NCBI GenBank assembly: GCA_021779775.1
Contig: JAJYAB010000021.1
Span: 1-12,722 of the forward strand
Direction: 5' to 3'
DNA length: 12,722 bases
Source: Actinomycetes bacterium
Lineage (GTDB): Bacteria > Actinomycetota > Acidimicrobiia > Acidimicrobiales > UBA8190
Part shown: in pieces, positions 1 to 6,897 of the stretch
How positions within the stretch are numbered: the stretch's first letter is position 1
Layout of the letters: each line of letters starts with the position of its first letter
The notes under the pieces: generated by a model
What the model was told of the DNA's origin: nothing
What the model saw: only the letters and a program-made list of their open reading frames with translations
Databases searched by the model: none
Translations under genes and position numbers: made by a program

Positions 1-1
1 C

Positions 2-1576
2 AGTCCCATGACTTTCCTCGGATTCGGCGACCGCACCTGGCTGTGGGCCGCCTCCATCTGCTATCTCGCCGGGTTTGTGCTTGGCACGACCGCGCTGCTG
101 CGCGACCGCCGTCATTCCCACCTGGCGATGTATGCCATCATCGTCGCCAAGCGCTCGGTGCGCAAGATCTACACCGAGACGCTCGTTCGCCGGGGCGACA
201 TCACCTTGGATGAGGCGGAGCGAGCACTCGAGGACTTCCAGGCCCGCCTGCAGGTGGCGCTCGAGGAGACCCGCCAGTCGTCACCTCCCAGGCCGACGGC
301 ACTGCCCCCGCCCCCCCCGCCGGCGGAGGCCTGCCCCGCCGTGCAGACGGGTGTCGGTCGCTCGGTGCTGGACGAGCTGGTGGTGGCAGCTACGAGCGTT
401 CCCGAGGGGTTCACGGTCCATCCGAAGCTGCTGCGGCAGTTTGACCAGCGCTCGGCTGTGGTGGCCGCAGGAGAAGTCGACTGGTCGCTGGGCGAGGCGT
501 TGGCCATCGGCACGCTGCTCCGGGAGGGGACCGATGTCCGCCTCGCCGGCCAGGACACGCGCCGGGGGACGTTCAGCCAGCGCCATGCGGTGCTCGTCGA
601 CTACCAGACGAACGACGAGTGGGTGCCCCTGGCACACCTGCCAGGCGAAGGCATCGGCCGCTTCGACGTCCACGACTCGCTGCTGTCGGAGTATGCGGCG
701 CTGGGGTTCGAGTACGGGTACACCGTCGAAGCTCCAGACGCCCTCGTGGTGTGGGAGGCCCAATTCGGCGATTTCAACAACGGCGCGCAGATCATCATCG
801 ACAACTTCCTCGTCGCCGCCGAGGACAAGTGGGGGCAGCGGTCTGGCCTCGTCATGTTGCTGCCGCACGGCTACGAGGGCCAGGGCCCCGAGCATTCGTC
901 GGCCCGTATCGAGCGGTTCTTGACGCTGTGCGCTCGGGACAACCTGCGTGTCGTGCAGCCGACCACGGCGGCCCAGTACTTCCACCTACTGCGCTCGCAG
1001 GTGCACCGCGCCGGGCGCCAGCCGCTGATCGTGTTCACACCCAAGTCGTTGCTTCGGGCACGGCAGGCTCGCTCAGCGCTGGACACGTTGGCCTCCGGCA
1101 GCTTCGAAGCCGTGCTCGACGATCCTGCCACGACCGGCGGCGCAGGGGGAGCAGCAGCAGCTCGTGACACGGATCCTGGGTTGGTGACACGGGTGGTGCT
1201 GTGCTCGGGAAAGGTGGCGTTCGACGCCATGCGCAGGCGCGACCAGCTGGTCGACGCGCCGGATGGCCTGCCCGAACCGGGTGTCGCCCCTGGCGGCATG
1301 GCCGTGGTACGGGTCGAGCAGCTCTACCCGTGGCCGGAGGGCCAGCTGGCGACGGTGCTCGAGCGCTACCCGGCGGCCGAGGAGGTGATCTGGCTGCAGG
1401 AGGAGCCGGAGAACATGGGTGCGTGGTCGTTCGCCCATGGCCGCCTGCACCGGCTGCTGCGCGAGCGGTACCGGCTGTCTCACGTCAGCCGGGCCGAGTC
1501 TGCCAGCCCGGCGACCGGCAGCGCAGCCCTGCATGCCTTGGAGAGCGAGGATCTGCTGCAGCGGGCGTTCGCCTGA
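2..1576 (+). CDS. kgd: Multifunctional 2-oxoglutarate decarboxylase/dehydrogenase E1 component, C-terminal part (5' partial, chimeric start)
   Basis: This is the C-terminal third of the ThDP-dependent 2-oxoglutarate decarboxylase/dehydrogenase that feeds the TCA cycle (cytosolic complex). The frame is open to the window edge. Counting from the ATG at 8, residues 48-90 (KRSVRKIYTETLVRRGDI onward) match Kgd upstream of its pyrimidine-binding transketolase domain. That domain follows, with GTFSQRHAVLVDY (187-199), GEGIGRFDVHDSLLSEYAA (213-231), WEAQFGDFNNGAQIIIDNF (249-267) and EGQGPEHSSAR (290-300). The C-terminal domain has RVEQLYPWP (435-443) and WLQEEPENMGAWSF (462-475). Mycobacterial Kgd aligns over this whole stretch. 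A proline-rich linker (about 93-110, encoded across an 8-C run) replaces the usual acidic linker. The first ~42 residues are not Kgd: they form a hydrophobic helix and lack the TQP-type sequence expected before MYxxI, so that part appears foreign. The gene downstream lies 127 bp away and is probably a separate unit. Confidence 0.93.
   Translation, partial: SPMTFLGFGDRTWLWAASICYLAGFVLGTTALLRDRRHSHLAMYAIIVAKRSVRKIYTETLVRRGDITLDEAERALEDFQARLQVALEETRQSSPPRPTALPPPPPPAEACPAVQTGVGRSVLDELVVAATSVPEGFTVHPKLLRQFDQRSAVVAAGEVDWSLGEALAIGTLLREGTDVRLAGQDTRRGTFSQRHAVLVDYQTNDEWVPLAHLPGEGIGRFDVHDSLLSEYAALGFEYGYTVEAPDALVVWEAQFGDFNNGAQIIIDNFLVAAEDKWGQRSGLVMLLPHGYEGQGPEHSSARIERFLTLCARDNLRVVQPTTAAQYFHLLRSQVHRAGRQPLIVFTPKSLLRARQARSALDTLASGSFEAVLDDPATTGGAGGAAAARDTDPGLVTRVVLCSGKVAFDAMRRRDQLVDAPDGLPEPGVAPGGMAVVRVEQLYPWPEGQLATVLERYPAAEEVIWLQEEPENMGAWSFAHGRLHRLLRERYRLSHVSRAESASPATGSAALHALESEDLLQRAFA
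8..147 (+). other. Foreign 5' tail: N-terminus of a CcsA/YpjD-type cytochrome c biogenesis protein fused to kgd
   Basis: The ATG at 8 opens MTFLGFGDRTWLWAASICYL, followed by AGFVLGTTALLRDRRHSHLA and MYAIIVA. From memory of the family this resembles the start of CcsA/YpjD-like heme-export membrane proteins, particularly those of Verrucomicrobia, in which one helix is followed by RHS..MYxxIVAG and then a second helix. Here the sequence changes to Kgd (KRSVRKIYTE) right after MYAIIVA. A transmembrane helix has no place at this point of Kgd. The breakpoint lies somewhere in 127-147, where both families encode MYxxI. An assembly chimera is the likeliest explanation. The family assignment is a pattern match only; that the stretch is not Kgd is firmer. 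Confidence 0.65.
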
Positions 1577-1631
1577 CGTCGCGCACGGTGGGCTCAGCGG
1601 CGATGGAACGGCTGGCGGCGTCCAGCGCGGC

Positions 1632-1665
1632 GTGATGCCCAGATCGGTGTGATGCCCAGGATCGG
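1632..1665. repeat. 17-bp imperfect tandem duplication after kgd
   Basis: GTGATGCCCAGATCGG at 1632-1647 is followed, one base later, by GTGATGCCCAGGATCGG at 1649-1665 (period 17, differing by one inserted G). It lies in the 127-bp spacer between kgd and the NYN gene. I see no clear terminator hairpin or other signal in this spacer. Confidence 0.7.
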
Positions 1666-1703
1666 CCAGCGCAGCAGCTGGGGATGGTTGACTGTGGGCA
1701 GCT

Positions 1704-3125
1704 ATGCCGATCTCCTATGCCGTCGTCGACGGGTCCAACATCGCCACGGAAGGCCGGTCGATGCCGAGCCTCGCCCAACTCGACGACGCGGTGCGCCAAT
1801 TCCAAGACGAGTTCCCCGAGCTCGAGGTCATCGTGGTGGTCGACGCCACCTTCGGCCATCGCATCGATGCCGCCGAGCGCTCCGTGTACGACGACGCGGT
1901 GGCGCACGGGGAGATCGTGTCGCCGCCTGCCGGTGCCATCGGGCGAGGCGATGCCTTCTTGTTGCGGGTGGCCGAGCGCGTCGGGGCCCAGGTGCTGTCC
2001 AACGACTCGTTCCAGGAGTTCCACGGCGAGCACTCGTGGCTCTTCGACGAGGGCCGGCTCATCGGCGGGAAGCCCGTCGCCGGCATCGGATGGATTTTCA
2101 CGCCGCGGTCTCCGGTCCGGGGGCCGAAGAGCCGGGCGGCCACTGGCACGGCACGCCGGACTCGAGCGACCTCGACGCCTGAGATGCCGGAGTCCTGGGA
2201 GCCGCCCACGGGTGCCCCCCAGGTCGGCGATCGCCGGACACGGCGGACCGCACCCCACTCGGCGGCTGCCGTTCAGGCGGTCGCTTCGGCGGTGGCCGAG
2301 GTCGAAGCAGCCACCCGTGACGACATGGCGGAGCCGGTGACCCTCGGGGATGCCCCCCAGGATCCCGGTCATGCCCCGAGGGAGGCGGCCACCCGCCCGA
2401 GCCGCGCCGCCAAGGCGCTGGGGGCGATCAAGGCCATGGCGGCACCGCGAGCCCGCCGTGGGCGTGCCGGCTCGGCGGCGGGGCAGAGCGACACGCCACC
2501 CGACCCCGAGCACCCGACTGCCGCGGCAAAGAAGGCTGCAGCGGCGAAGCCCGCTGCGAGCGGGCCGGGCGGCACGGTGGTGAGGCCGGCGAAGAAGGCT
2601 GCAGCCACCGTCGGGCCTACGACGAAGAAGGCCAGCGCAGCGAAGACGCCGGGGTCTGGCGGAAAGCAGCCAGCGGCGACGAAGGCTGCGAGCACCCGCC
2701 CGACGAAGGCACCGGTGGCCAAGAAGGAGGTGGCCAAGAAGGAGGTGGCCAAGAGGGCTCCAGCGCGCAAGGTGACGTCATCGAAGGAGACGGCCACGGT
2801 GCCCGACGCGCCGCCGCCAGCGTCACGCGGACGGAAGTCGACCGAGCCGGTGAACGATCCCCTGACGTTCCTGACGTTCGTCACCGAGCATCCCGTAGGC
2901 TCCTCGGTGGAGGGGACGGTGGCGGCGTTCGTCTCTCATGGTGCCATGGTCGATGTCGGGGGCATGCGGTGCTATCTGCCGTTGCGGGGGCTTGGCCACC
3001 CGCCACCGCAGAAGGCCCGCGAGGTGCTCGATCGAGGCGAGCGGCGATGGTTCACCATCGTGGCTCTCGATCCGCCGCGCCGCGGCGCAGAGCTCGCGTT
3101 GGAGTCAGCAGCTCCGTCGTTGTGA
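1704..3125 (+). CDS. NYN/Zc3h12a-like ribonuclease with H1-like disordered linker and C-terminal S1-like domain
   Basis: The protein has 473 aa in three parts. Residues 1-135 look like an NYN (PIN-like) domain of the Zc3h12a/RNase_Zc3h12a type, with four acidic residues in the expected places: D9 in VVDGSN, D47 in VVVDATF, D83 in RGDAFLL and D101 in SNDSF. This suggests a Mg2+-dependent endoribonuclease acting in the cytoplasm. Residues about 140-385 are low-complexity Ala/Lys/Pro/Thr with repeated AAKKAAA- and VAKKE-type segments, like histone H1 tails or mycobacterial basic tails, and probably bind nucleic acid. Residues about 386-473 (GSSVEGTVAAFVSHGAMVDV, then CYLPLRGLG) look like an S1/OB RNA-binding fold. 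RNA processing or decay is the reasonable inference; the substrate is unknown. The ATG at 1704 begins directly at the first NYN strand, but its RBS is weak. The gene stands alone between kgd and fabZ. Confidence 0.85.
   Translation: MPISYAVVDGSNIATEGRSMPSLAQLDDAVRQFQDEFPELEVIVVVDATFGHRIDAAERSVYDDAVAHGEIVSPPAGAIGRGDAFLLRVAERVGAQVLSNDSFQEFHGEHSWLFDEGRLIGGKPVAGIGWIFTPRSPVRGPKSRAATGTARRTRATSTPEMPESWEPPTGAPQVGDRRTRRTAPHSAAAVQAVASAVAEVEAATRDDMAEPVTLGDAPQDPGHAPREAATRPSRAAKALGAIKAMAAPRARRGRAGSAAGQSDTPPDPEHPTAAAKKAAAAKPAASGPGGTVVRPAKKAAATVGPTTKKASAAKTPGSGGKQPAATKAASTRPTKAPVAKKEVAKKEVAKRAPARKVTSSKETATVPDAPPPASRGRKSTEPVNDPLTFLTFVTEHPVGSSVEGTVAAFVSHGAMVDVGGMRCYLPLRGLGHPPPQKAREVLDRGERRWFTIVALDPPRRGAELALESAAPSL
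2715..2756 (+). repeat. 15-bp tandem repeat encoding VAKKE
   Basis: GTGGCCAAGAAGGAG occurs at 2715-2729 and again at 2730-2744, with a third partial copy (GTGGCCAAGAGG) at 2745-2756. It encodes VAKKEVAKKEVAKR within the basic linker of the NYN-S1 protein. The in-frame period suggests slippage expansion of an H1-like tail. Confidence 0.9.
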
Positions 3126-3153
3126 TCTGACAGGTCTGCCTGCCGCCGGCCAG

Positions 3154-3159
3154 TAACCT
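3154..3159 (+). promoter_or_regulatory. Putative -10 hexamer of a leaderless fabZ transcript
   Basis: TAACCT fits the actinobacterial TANNNT -10 consensus. It ends 8 bases before the fabZ ATG at 3168, so transcription would start at or next to the start codon. No Shine-Dalgarno sequence is present in the gap (cgtccggg). A CTGACA at 3127-3132 resembles a -35 element, but the 21-bp spacer is too long to trust. Confidence 0.4.
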
Positions 3160-3167
3160 CGTCCGGG

Positions 3168-3587
3168 ATGCCTCGCCCCGCTGACCTGCTTCCCCATCGC
3201 CCCCCGTTCCTCCTGCTCGACGAGGTCGTCGAGCTCGATCCCGGGCGGCGGGCCACCGGGCGTTGGCACCTCACCGGCGACGAGGCGTTCTTCGCCGGGC
3301 ATTTTCCGGGCCGGCCGACGTTGCCCGGCGTGCTGATGGTGGAGTCCCTCGCCCAATTGGGTGGTGTGGCAGTGCTGGCCGACGAGCGGTTCGCCGGTCG
3401 TCTGCCGCTGTTCGGCGGCATCGACCGGGCCCGCTTCCGCCGCCAGGTCGTCCCCGGCGAGACCCTCGACCTGCAGGTCGACCTGACCCGCCTGTCGGCT
3501 CGGGCTGGCAGCGGGGTGGGCCGAGCCTCCGTCGATGGCCGGCTGGCATGCGAGGCGAGCCTGCTCTTCGTCATCGTCGAGGCGTGA
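3168..3587 (+). CDS. fabZ: 3-hydroxyacyl-[acyl-carrier-protein] dehydratase FabZ
   Basis: A 139-aa hotdog-fold dehydratase that removes water from 3-hydroxyacyl-ACP in type II fatty-acid elongation. It carries the FabZ signature LLPHRPPFLLLDEV (7-20) and the active-site helix AGHFPGRPTLPGVLMVESLA (43-62), with catalytic His45 and Glu59. FGGIDRARFRRQVVPGETL follows at about 92-110, the usual FabZ strand. Length and architecture are normal for the family. The ATG sits one short stretch after a TANNNT box, so the mRNA may be leaderless. xth starts 6 bp after the stop and is probably co-transcribed. An alternative is a ligand-specific hotdog dehydratase outside fatty-acid synthesis, but the motifs fit FabZ well. 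Confidence 0.92.
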   Translation: MPRPADLLPHRPPFLLLDEVVELDPGRRATGRWHLTGDEAFFAGHFPGRPTLPGVLMVESLAQLGGVAVLADERFAGRLPLFGGIDRARFRRQVVPGETLDLQVDLTRLSARAGSGVGRASVDGRLACEASLLFVIVEA

Positions 3588-3593
3588 GCACGG

Positions 3594-4379
3594 GTGCGCA
3601 TCGCCACCTGGAACGTCAACTCCCTGAACGCCCGGATGCCCCGGGTGCAGGAGTGGCTGTCTGATGTGCAGCCGGACGTCTTGTGCCTGCAGGAGACGAA
3701 GATGGCCGACGTTGTCTTTCCGGCGTCGGTCTTCGCCGATCTGGGGTACGACACCGTCCATCACGGTGACGGGCGGTGGAACGGTGTCGCCATCTTGAGC
3801 AGGGTCGGCCTGCAGGACGCGGCGGCCGGGTTCGGCGGGGCGCCCGATGCGGACGGATGTCGCCTACTGGCTGCACGTTGTGGGGGCGTCCGGGTGCACT
3901 GCGTGTACGTGCCGAACGGCCGCTCGGTCGACAGCGAGCACTACGTGGCCAAGCTTGCCTGGCTGCGGGCGCTGCGCGACCTCCTGGACAGCACAGTCAC
4001 CCCCGCCGACGACGTGGTGGTCTGCGGCGACTTCAACGTGGCACCAGACGACCGTGACGTGTGGGACCCGGTAGCCCTCGAAGGTTCCACCCATGTCACC
4101 CCTGCCGAACGCCGAGCTGTGCAGGAGCTGCAGGAATGGGGGCTGGTCGACGCCTTCCGGCTTCACTACGAGCAGGGCGGCCTGTTCACCTGGTGGGACT
4201 ACCGTGGGGGCAGTTTCCATCGGGGGCTCGGCATGCGGATCGACCTGGTGCTCGTGACTCCGTCGGTCGCCGATCGATGCGTTGCTGCGCTGGTCGATCG
4301 CAATGCCCGCAAGGGACGCCAGCCCTCAGACCATGCCCCAGTCCTGATCGACATCGGCCCAGCGCAGGGCTGCCGGTAG
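3594..4379 (+). CDS. xth: Exodeoxyribonuclease III (AP endonuclease family)
   Basis: A 261-aa member of the EEP (endonuclease/exonuclease/phosphatase) superfamily. It would cleave abasic sites and act as a 3'-5' exonuclease in base-excision repair. Metal and catalytic residues are all visible: N7 and N9 in TWNVNSLNAR, E34 in LQETK, Y105 in CVYVPNG, D146 and N148 in GDFNVAP, D217 in RIDLVLVTP, and the D246-H247 pair in QPSDHAP. FTWWDYRGGSFHRGLGMRID (198-217) is the standard exonuclease III motif. The GTG start at 3594 begins MRIATWNVNS exactly as the family does. It follows fabZ by 6 bp, so translational coupling is likely. Its TAG stop forms the first three bases of the putative -10 box of the next gene. 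Confidence 0.94.
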   Translation: MRIATWNVNSLNARMPRVQEWLSDVQPDVLCLQETKMADVVFPASVFADLGYDTVHHGDGRWNGVAILSRVGLQDAAAGFGGAPDADGCRLLAARCGGVRVHCVYVPNGRSVDSEHYVAKLAWLRALRDLLDSTVTPADDVVVCGDFNVAPDDRDVWDPVALEGSTHVTPAERRAVQELQEWGLVDAFRLHYEQGGLFTWWDYRGGSFHRGLGMRIDLVLVTPSVADRCVAALVDRNARKGRQPSDHAPVLIDIGPAQGCR

Positions 4380-4382
4380 CCT
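4377..4382 (+). promoter_or_regulatory. Putative -10 hexamer of a leaderless transcript for the alpha/beta hydrolase gene
   Basis: TAGCCT (TANNNT) overlaps the TAG stop of xth and ends 7 bases before the ATG at 4390. The gap, gacgccg, has no Shine-Dalgarno sequence. The geometry is the same as upstream of fabZ and of the MFS gene. No convincing -35 element was found. Confidence 0.4.
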
Positions 4383-4389
4383 GACGCCG

Positions 4390-5163
4390 ATGTTACGTGT
4401 GCTCGACCAGGGCAGCCTGTTCGGGGAGCGCTGGGGCGAAGGGCCTGTCCGTGTCCTGGCGTTGCACGGATGGCGGCGAACGCACGACGACTTCGCCGGG
4501 GTGGTCGGCCCGCGTTCGGGCCCGGGTGCTGTCGGCACCTTGGCTCCGGACCTCCCCGGCTTCGGGGCGACGACGGCTCCCGCTGTACCTTGGGGATCCG
4601 GCGAATATGCGGCATCTGTCGCCGACATGCTCGAGCGCTCCCACGATCTGTCCGCCCCGGTGGTCGTGATCGGTCACTCGTTTGGCGGCCGGGTGGCTGT
4701 CACGCTGGCGGCGCAGCGCCCGGATCTGGTTGGCGGGCTTGTGCTGACGGGCGCTCCCCTGATCCGACTGCCCGGACCGGCGGCCCGGCCGGCAGCGGCC
4801 TACCGGTCGCTCCGGAGGCTCCACCGGCTCCACCTGATCGGCGACCAACGGATGGAGCGGGCCCGCCGCCGGTACGGTTCGGAGGACTACCGCCAGGCGT
4901 CCGGGGTGATGCGCCAGGTGCTCGTCCGCCTGCTGGCCGAGGACTACACGCCGGCCCTGGCATCGCTGCGCTGTCCGGTGGAGCTCGTCTGGGGCGACGA
5001 CGACACCGCAGCGCCGCTCGAGGTGGCCCGCACCGTCGCGTCGACGATCGAGGCCGCCCCGGCGTCAGTCCGATTAACGGTCTGCCCGGCAGCCGGCCAT
5101 CTGACGCCGCTGACCGTGCCTGGTGAGCTGCGGGCAGCAGTGGACCGGCTCCTCGCCGGCTGA
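4390..5163 (+). CDS. Alpha/beta-fold hydrolase
   Basis: A 257-aa alpha/beta hydrolase, cytoplasmic, with no signal peptide. Visible elements are the oxyanion-hole motif LALHGW (23-28), the strand APDLPGFGAT (52-61), and the nucleophile elbow VIGHSFGG (93-100) with Ser97. The charge-relay acid is within WGDDD (201-205) and the catalytic His237 is in AAGHLTP. A basic, Arg-rich cap lies at about 138-165 (SLRRLHRLHLI, MERARRRYG). These residues make it catalytically competent, but the substrate (ester, lactone, haloalkane or acyl-CoA) cannot be told from sequence. It sits 10 bp after xth and about 100 bp before the murF-like gene; its own TANNNT box suggests independent expression. Confidence 0.9.
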   Translation: MLRVLDQGSLFGERWGEGPVRVLALHGWRRTHDDFAGVVGPRSGPGAVGTLAPDLPGFGATTAPAVPWGSGEYAASVADMLERSHDLSAPVVVIGHSFGGRVAVTLAAQRPDLVGGLVLTGAPLIRLPGPAARPAAAYRSLRRLHRLHLIGDQRMERARRRYGSEDYRQASGVMRQVLVRLLAEDYTPALASLRCPVELVWGDDDTAAPLEVARTVASTIEAAPASVRLTVCPAAGHLTPLTVPGELRAAVDRLLAG

Positions 5164-5227
5164 CTCCCAGGGGGCGGTGTGGTCTGCACCGTCGGACAGC
5201 TGGTCGGGGGCCAGCTGTGGCTAGCGC

Positions 5228-5233
5228 TACCCT
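5228..5233 (+). promoter_or_regulatory. Putative -10 hexamer upstream of a mini-ORF and murF
   Basis: TACCCT (TANNNT) ends 8 bases before a GTG at 5242, the same spacing as at fabZ. That GTG opens an 8-codon reading frame rather than murF itself, so the box may drive a leaderless leader peptide. No clear -35 element was found. Confidence 0.35.
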
Positions 5234-5241
5234 CGTGGGCC

Positions 5242-5268
5242 GTGACCCGACCCGACCCGACGCGGTGA
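5242..5268 (+). CDS. Possible leaderless 8-codon leader peptide overlapping the murF start
   Basis: GTG at 5242 reads M-T-R-P-D-P-T-R and stops at TGA 5266-5268. The stop overlaps the in-frame murF GTG (5265-5267) as GTGA, the classical 4-base coupling overlap. It follows a TANNNT box by 8 bases. The peptide is encoded in a short ACCCG/GACCC repeat tract, so it could be chance. If translated, it would couple ribosomes into murF and might sense Arg or Pro supply or slow decoding at the two Pro codons. No homology argument is possible at this length. Confidence 0.3.
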   Translation: MTRPDPTR

Positions 5269-6821
5269 TCACGGCCGTGCAGGGCGGGGCGGGGTCTTGG
5301 GCGGTGGCGGGGCTCTGTCTGGCGGCCACCGGGCCGGCAGCCGCCCGATGGCTCCGCGTGGCCCAGCGGGAGCACTATCTGGCCGGATCGGCGACCCGGT
5401 TCGCGGCACGGTGGTGGCGCTCGGGAGCGTGTGCTGGCGTCATGGCGGTGGCCGCCTGCGCTGGGCTGGTAGCTGCCTTCTGGTGGGTGCCGGCGGCTGT
5501 TGTCCCCGGTGCGGCCGCCGCATTGGGGCCGCCTGGGCTGGCGGTGCGCGGCCGCACGTCGCCGCTGGCCTGGACGCGTCGCCTGCGTACCCTGTCCGGG
5601 GTGTGGCTGGTGTTGGCGCTGGTGGTGGCCTTCGTGGGCGTGTTGGTCGGCCAGCCGGCCCCGATGGCTGCTGCAGGGGCATTGCTCGTCCCTGCCACAG
5701 TCGACCTCGCCTGCGCAGCGACTGCTCCGATCGAACGGCGCCTGGCAGCCCGGTTCGTTGCCCGGGCAGCCCTTCGCCTGCGGCGTGTCGCTCCCACGGT
5801 CGTTGCCATCACGGGCTCGTTCGGCAAGACCAGCACGAAGAGCTACGTCGCCCACCTGATGGGAGCCTCGCGTGCCGTGGTGGCCAGCCCGGCAAGCTTT
5901 AATAACCGTGCTGGTCTCGCCCGAGCGGTCAACGAGCATCTGGCGGACGGGACCGAGATCTTCGTGGCCGAGATGGGCACGTATGGGCCTGGTGAGATCG
6001 CCGAGCTGTGCAGCTGGCTGCCGCCGGACGTCGCGGTGATCACCGCCGTGGGCCCCGTCCACCTGGAGCGCTTCGGATCCGAGGACCTGGTGCTCCGAGC
6101 CAAGCAGGAGATCTTCGAGCGGGCGCCAGTGGCGGTGCTGGCCGTCGACGACGACCGGCTGGCGCAGCTGGCCGACCGGATAGCGGCCGAGGGGAGGCGA
6201 GTGTGGCGCTGCTCGGCGGTCGACCTTGCCGCCGACGTGTCGGTGGTGCCGGACGGCGGCGGGTCGACGGTGCGGATCGGGGGTGCACCGCTCGCCCGGG
6301 GAGCCGGCGGCCATGCCCAGCCGACCAACGTGGCGTGCGCCGTCGCGGTCGCTCTCCATCTGGGCATCGAGCGTGCCGTCCTCGCCGAGCGCCTGGCTAC
6401 CCTACCGGCGGTTGCGCACCGCCTCGAGGTGACGCGCGGCTCCAGCGGGGCGCTGGTGCTCGACGACACCTACAATTCGAACCCGGCGGGTGCCCGCGCC
6501 GGGCTGGCCCGTCTGGTGGGGGTCGCCCCCCCCGGTGGGCGTACCGTGGTGGTGACCCCCGGCATGGTGGAGCTCGGGCGTCGGCAGGTGCCGGAGAACG
6601 CCGCGTTCGCCGGCGCGGCCGCCCAGCAGGTGTCGCACCTGGTGGTGGTCGGGCGGACGAACCGGCGAGCACTGCTCCGGGGGGCGCGGCGTGCCGGTCC
6701 GGGCTCGGCCGAGATCGTCGTCGTTCCCACCCGCCAGGATGCCGTGTCCTGGGTTCGCCGGAACGTAGGTCCGGGCGACGCGGTCCTGTACGAGAACGAC
6801 CTGCCGGACCACTACCCTTGA
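5265..6821 (+). CDS. murF: MurF-like Mur ligase (UDP-MurNAc-tripeptide:D-Ala-D-Ala ligase) with membrane-spanning N-terminus
   Basis: A 518-aa ATP-dependent Mur ligase. Numbered from the GTG at 5265, the P-loop GSFGKTSTK is at 184-192 and SPASFNN at 208-214. AEMGTYGPGEIAEL (235-248) and a Lys near 280 in RAKQEIFE (position of the carbamylated Lys in Mur ligases) complete the central domain. PTNVACAVAVA (353-363), HRLEV (385-389) and DDTYNSNP (400-407) mark the C-terminal domain, with TPGMVELG near 431-438. These fit MurF best, and the next gene, a ddl homologue, supports that. The usual MurF substrate-binding domain is replaced by about 170 residues with roughly four hydrophobic helices and a REHYLAGSATRFAARWW segment, so the enzyme is probably membrane-anchored. 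A longer version from the GTG at 5217 adds 16 residues; 5265 was chosen for its GTGA overlap and position downstream of the putative promoter. Another amide ligase of the family is possible. Confidence 0.85.
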   Translation: MITAVQGGAGSWAVAGLCLAATGPAAARWLRVAQREHYLAGSATRFAARWWRSGACAGVMAVAACAGLVAAFWWVPAAVVPGAAAALGPPGLAVRGRTSPLAWTRRLRTLSGVWLVLALVVAFVGVLVGQPAPMAAAGALLVPATVDLACAATAPIERRLAARFVARAALRLRRVAPTVVAITGSFGKTSTKSYVAHLMGASRAVVASPASFNNRAGLARAVNEHLADGTEIFVAEMGTYGPGEIAELCSWLPPDVAVITAVGPVHLERFGSEDLVLRAKQEIFERAPVAVLAVDDDRLAQLADRIAAEGRRVWRCSAVDLAADVSVVPDGGGSTVRIGGAPLARGAGGHAQPTNVACAVAVALHLGIERAVLAERLATLPAVAHRLEVTRGSSGALVLDDTYNSNPAGARAGLARLVGVAPPGGRTVVVTPGMVELGRRQVPENAAFAGAAAQQVSHLVVVGRTNRRALLRGARRAGPGSAEIVVVPTRQDAVSWVRRNVGPGDAVLYENDLPDHYP

Positions 6822-6883
6822 CCAGCGTGCCCGGCACGGTCCGGGCTGCCGGCCGTGTGCATGCGGCCGATGACCCCCGAGCC

Positions 6884-6888
6884 AGGAG
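6884..6888 (+). promoter_or_regulatory. Ribosome binding site of ddl
   Basis: AGGAG lies 9 bases before the GTG at 6898 and supports that start over the upstream ATGs at 6860 and 6870. The 76-bp gap after murF holds no obvious terminator, so the two genes are probably on one transcript. Confidence 0.6.
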
Positions 6889-6897
6889 CATCCGCCC

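Noticed and set aside
1688..1718. TTGACT ... TCCTAT promoter across the NYN start
   Set aside because: The spacing is poor and the -10 would lie inside the coding sequence after the best start codon.
1485..2513. 342-codon open frame on the minus strand opposite kgd end and the NYN gene
   Set aside because: High GC leaves antisense frames open; the translation is Arg/Gly/His-rich without motifs and crosses two well-supported genes.
4944..6359. 471-codon minus-strand frame opposite murF
   Set aside because: Antisense shadow of the Mur ligase with compositionally biased translation; the plus strand carries all Mur ligase motifs.
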